From Rugosibacter sp. (GTDB lineage: Bacteria > Pseudomonadota > Gammaproteobacteria > Burkholderiales > Rhodocyclaceae): a stretch of DNA of 7,499 nt. Below, one piece after another: positions 5,968-7,499 of this stretch. The position numbers and the translations under genes are program-made. A model generated the notes under the pieces. The model saw only the letters and a list, made by a program, of their open reading frames with translations, ran no database searches and was not told where the DNA came from. The DNA is taken from positions 1 through 7,499 of the forward strand of contig JALRCC010000057.1 in assembly GCA_023257495.1 (NCBI GenBank), read 5' to 3'. The stretch's first letter is position 1, and the number at the start of each line of letters is the position of its first letter.

Positions 5968-6450
5968 TCACACATACGGCGTGCCATCTTTGTGAACGAA
6001 CTTCCACTTTCCCCCAACGAGTAAAGCTTTGAGGTCGTCATCGGGATAGCTTCCTTCATCTCCCGGCGTTCTGTCGCCGACTTCGAGGTACACAACTTCT
6101 TCTGTGGTTTCGTTGACCAATCGATGGCCGTTGCCTGTGTTCGCTCTGAAACCGGCGCACATTCCAGGAGAGAGCTGGGTTCGGCCTTCGTCGGTGTGAA
6201 GTGTTGGGCAACCTTGGAGGATATAGACAAACTCATCTTGCTTCGTGTGGGCATGACGTAGAGCTGAGACTGCATTAGGAGCGAGGCGCGTGAGGTTGAC
6301 GCCGAAGTTTGCGAGGCCAAAGAGATCGCCAAGGGGACGCTTCTCTCTGCCCACCATGCGCGACGCGAAAGGTTCAGGATAGACGGAAGGTCTGATGCGT
6401 GTTGGCACTTCGGATGCGGTGACAGCGATTGGCTTTGATTCTTCTGACAT
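5968..6450 (-). CDS. Cupin-domain protein carried on an integron cassette
   Basis: This 160-residue protein has one conserved beta-barrel cupin domain. Motif 1 reads HAHTKQDEFVYILQG, with His66, His68 and Glu73 as probable metal ligands. Motif 2 spans about 95-112 and includes GHRLVN with His109 as the fourth ligand. After the barrel comes a YPDDDL segment and a C-terminal KDGTPY, which I recognise from a widespread group of uncharacterised proteobacterial cupins. The substrate is unknown; such proteins may be sugar or small-molecule binding proteins or dioxygenase-like enzymes. The ATG at 6450 has GAGG five bases upstream. The gene fills a 600-bp cassette between attC sites and has no visible promoter of its own. 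No signal peptide, so cytoplasmic. Confidence 0.87.
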   Translation of the reverse strand: MSEESKPIAVTASEVPTRIRPSVYPEPFASRMVGREKRPLGDLFGLANFGVNLTRLAPNAVSALRHAHTKQDEFVYILQGCPTLHTDEGRTQLSPGMCAGFRANTGNGHRLVNETTEEVVYLEVGDRTPGDEGSYPDDDLKALLVGGKWKFVHKDGTPYV

Positions 6451-6477
6451 GTGAACCTCGCGAGATGGAAAAATGAA

Positions 6478-6536
6478 TGCTAACGTGAAGGTAAGGGGCG
6501 CGCTTTAGCGCGTCCCGCTTAACCGCAGTGTTAGGC
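6478..6536 (-). other. attC recombination site of the reductase/DUF1272 cassette (59 bp)
   Basis: On the - strand the site runs from GCCTAAC (6536-6530), a perfect RYYYAAC, to GTTAGCA (6484-6478). It is exactly 59 bases long. The centre is a strong inverted repeat: CGCGC (6499-6503) faces GCGCG (6508-6512) around a TTTA loop. Outer arms GGTAAG and CTTAACC extend it. It lies 13 bases beyond the DUF1272 stop codon and immediately upstream of the cupin cassette, so recombination would occur between the G at 6484 and the T at 6483. Its sequence is distinct from the other two attC sites. Confidence 0.9.
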
Positions 6537-6549
6537 GCGGTGGCGGACA

Positions 6550-6798
6550 CTATGCTGCCTTTGCACAACCTGCGGGTTTGTAAACGCGCTCAGTTGAAGC
6601 AGGGTATGCCGCAAGTTCACTGGCTGGACGCCTTGGCCTAGCAACAAGCTCGCCACCACAATTGGGGCATTTTCCGTGGAGTACGGACTCGGCACACGAC
6701 ACACAGAAAGTACACTCGAACGAACATATGCGTGCCTCAGTAGACTCGGGCGGAAGTGCCTTATCGCAGCACTCACAGGAAGGTCGAAGTTGCAACAT
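6550..6798 (-). CDS. DUF1272 cysteine-rich small protein on an integron cassette
   Basis: The product is 82 residues. It starts MLQLRPSCECCDKALPP and continues with ARICSFECTFCVSCAE and CPNCGGELVARPRRP, the pattern of DUF1272. Ten cysteines are present, nine of them in the first 47 residues (8, 10, 11, 25, 29, 32, 35, 44, 47). This suggests a zinc-ribbon-like metal-binding fold, but the function is not known. I chose the ATG at 6798 because GAGGAG lies six bases upstream and the family begins here; an upstream ATG at 6882 would add 28 unrelated residues read through the reductase gene. It overlaps the end of the reductase gene by 26 bases in another frame, so the two are probably translated from the same message. 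Confidence 0.87.
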   Translation of the reverse strand: MLQLRPSCECCDKALPPESTEARICSFECTFCVSCAESVLHGKCPNCGGELVARPRRPASELAAYPASTERVYKPAGCAKAA

Positions 6799-7366
6799 TA
6801 AATTCTCCTCGTGGGTATGCGTCACGGATGATACGATATCGATTTTGAACAAAGCCAAAGTCAAAAGCTGTCGTGCTTTCATGCGTAAGACGCACGTCGG
6901 CTAGAAGTGGGCCGAATAGCGGCCTCCCGGAGCCAAGCAAGACAGGAATAACGGTAATGGTTATGTCATCAATCAGCCCTGCGGCAAGAAAACTCTGAAT
7001 CGTAAGACCTCCATCAACATAGATTTTCTTAGCACCGTGTTCAGTCAGCCGTGCAACAAGCGCGCTCGGCGTCTCGTTTGACACCGAGACACTAGGCGGA
7101 AGATTAGACGGCAAAGAGACTCCTCGTTGGCTCACGACAGCGACAGGAGTTGAACCATACGGCCAAGAGTCGAAGGTGAGCACCTGTTCAAATGTGTTTC
7201 TACCCATAACCAAAGCATCAACATCGGCCATGAATTTGCTATAGCCACAATCTTCTCCGGGCGTTATAGACTTGTTTGCCTCGTTCAGCCAAGCAATGCT
7301 CCCATCGCTACGGGCGATAAAGCCATCGAGACTTGTAGCGATGAACACTGAGCATTTTGCTACCAC
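6773..7366 (-). CDS. Dihydrofolate reductase / RibD C-terminal family protein on an integron cassette
   Basis: This is a 197-residue NADPH-dependent reductase-like protein of the RibD-C/DHFR superfamily. The N-terminal strand leads into SLDGFIARSDGSIAWL, followed by DALVMGRNTFE (50-60), VDGGLTIQSFLAAGLID (117-133) and the family hallmark PVLLGSGRPLF (141-151). Homologues are usually annotated as dihydrofolate reductase family proteins of unknown substrate. It is not recognisably a trimethoprim-resistance DfrA or DfrB, so resistance should not be assumed. I chose the GTG at 7366, which has GGAAGGA six bases upstream and starts the conserved domain. The upstream ATG at 7492 would translate straight through an attC site. 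It is the first gene of a 907-bp cassette and overlaps the following DUF1272 gene. Confidence 0.88.
   Translation of the reverse strand: MVAKCSVFIATSLDGFIARSDGSIAWLNEANKSITPGEDCGYSKFMADVDALVMGRNTFEQVLTFDSWPYGSTPVAVVSQRGVSLPSNLPPSVSVSNETPSALVARLTEHGAKKIYVDGGLTIQSFLAAGLIDDITITVIPVLLGSGRPLFGPLLADVRLTHESTTAFDFGFVQNRYRIIRDAYPRGEFNVATSTFL
6805..6810 (-). promoter_or_regulatory. Ribosome binding site of the DUF1272 gene, inside the reductase gene
   Basis: GAGGAG on the - strand is six bases upstream of the ATG at 6798. It lies within the last codons of the reductase gene and decides the DUF1272 start. Confidence 0.75.
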
Positions 7367-7372
7367 AGCTAT

Positions 7373-7379
7373 TCCTTCC
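7373..7379 (-). promoter_or_regulatory. Ribosome binding site deciding the GTG start of the reductase gene
   Basis: GGAAGGA on the - strand is six bases upstream of the GTG at 7366. It lies between the attC core site and the gene and supports a start just inside the cassette. Confidence 0.75.
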
Positions 7380-7384
7380 GAGAC

Positions 7385-7450
7385 GCCTAACGTAGAAGTG
7401 AGCGGCCTGCGCGGCTTTTTGCGCAGGTCCGCTCGACTGCCGGGTTGGGC
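7385..7450 (-). other. attC recombination site of the upstream, mostly unseen cassette (66 bp)
   Basis: On the - strand the site runs from GCCCAAC (7450-7444) to GTTAGGC (7391-7385), both perfect core-site matches. The internal inverted repeat is strong: GAGCGG (7400-7405) with CCGCTC (7429-7434) and CCTGCGC (7406-7412) with GCGCAGG (7421-7427), with an unpaired T at 7428. Unpaired bases of this kind set strand choice for the integrase in known attC sites. The site is a close relative of the one at 5878-5943. Confidence 0.92.
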
Positions 7451-7499
7451 CACATGTGGTTCATTTAGAACTTGAAGATGGAGAAGAACCAAGTAATGG
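7451..7499 (-). other. 3' tail of a further integron cassette, cut by the window edge
   Basis: These 49 bases precede the attC in cassette polarity, so they should contain the end of another cassette gene on the - strand. Two frames stop here (TGA at 7463-7461 and TAA at 7467-7465), and the rest is too short to say which is real or what it encodes. No function can be assigned. Confidence 0.4.

Noticed and set aside
5880..6332. A 150-codon frame on the - strand overlapping the cupin gene.
   Set aside because: It is a Ser/Thr/Lys-rich shadow frame of the cupin gene that runs into the attC and shows no family pattern.
7367..7492. Upstream extension of the reductase gene to an ATG at 7492.
   Set aside because: It would translate through the attC site and the neighbouring cassette; the GTG at 7366 has a good ribosome binding site and matches the domain start.

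Overview
The window looks like a chromosomal segment of a betaproteobacterium, plausibly Nitrosomonadales-like. This rests on gene order and protein character (tolA-tolB-pal-cpoB followed by queE, a short proline-rich TolA, moderate-to-high GC); the species cannot be fixed from the sequence. It has three parts: a conserved housekeeping block (1-5483), a non-coding interval that folds as a complex structured RNA (about 5503-5867), and the end of an integron gene-cassette array (5878-7499).

Housekeeping block. On the + strand lie the 3' part of tolA, then tolB, pal and cpoB (the Tol-Pal envelope-constriction system), and directly after them queE (7-carboxy-7-deazaguanine synthase, queuosine/preQ0 pathway). 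gluQ (glutamyl-Q tRNA(Asp) synthetase) converges on queE from the - strand. The two tRNA-modification genes therefore sit tail to tail and both concern queuosine, QueE in making the base precursor and GluQ in glutamylating queuosine in tRNA(Asp). A small four-copy octamer repeat separates them. A thioredoxin-family gene is divergent from gluQ.

Structured RNA. No credible protein is encoded between 5484 and 5967. The + strand shows nested hairpins, a 6-bp pseudoknot pairing, a 7-8 bp long-range helix, a GGGGGAA segment, a terminator-like hairpin with a six-T tract and then an AAAGGAG ribosome-binding-site-like motif. The layout matches my recollection of HEARO / omega RNA, the guide-RNA scaffold of IscB (the IS200/IS605-associated ancestor-like relative of Cas9). 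No iscB gene follows, so this is best read as a standalone or orphaned omega RNA. This is the most interesting item in the window.

Integron cassettes. Three attC sites (5878-5943, 6478-6536, 7385-7450), each bounded by RYYYAAC / GTTRRRY-type core sites and each with an internal imperfect inverted repeat, define two complete cassettes on the - strand. One carries a cupin protein. The other carries two overlapping genes, a RibD-C/DHFR-like reductase and a DUF1272 cysteine-rich protein. The tail of a third cassette is cut by the right edge. No integrase or attI is visible. By cassette polarity they would lie beyond the right edge, and the 5878 end is the distal end of the array, only about 11 bases from the 3' end of the RNA.
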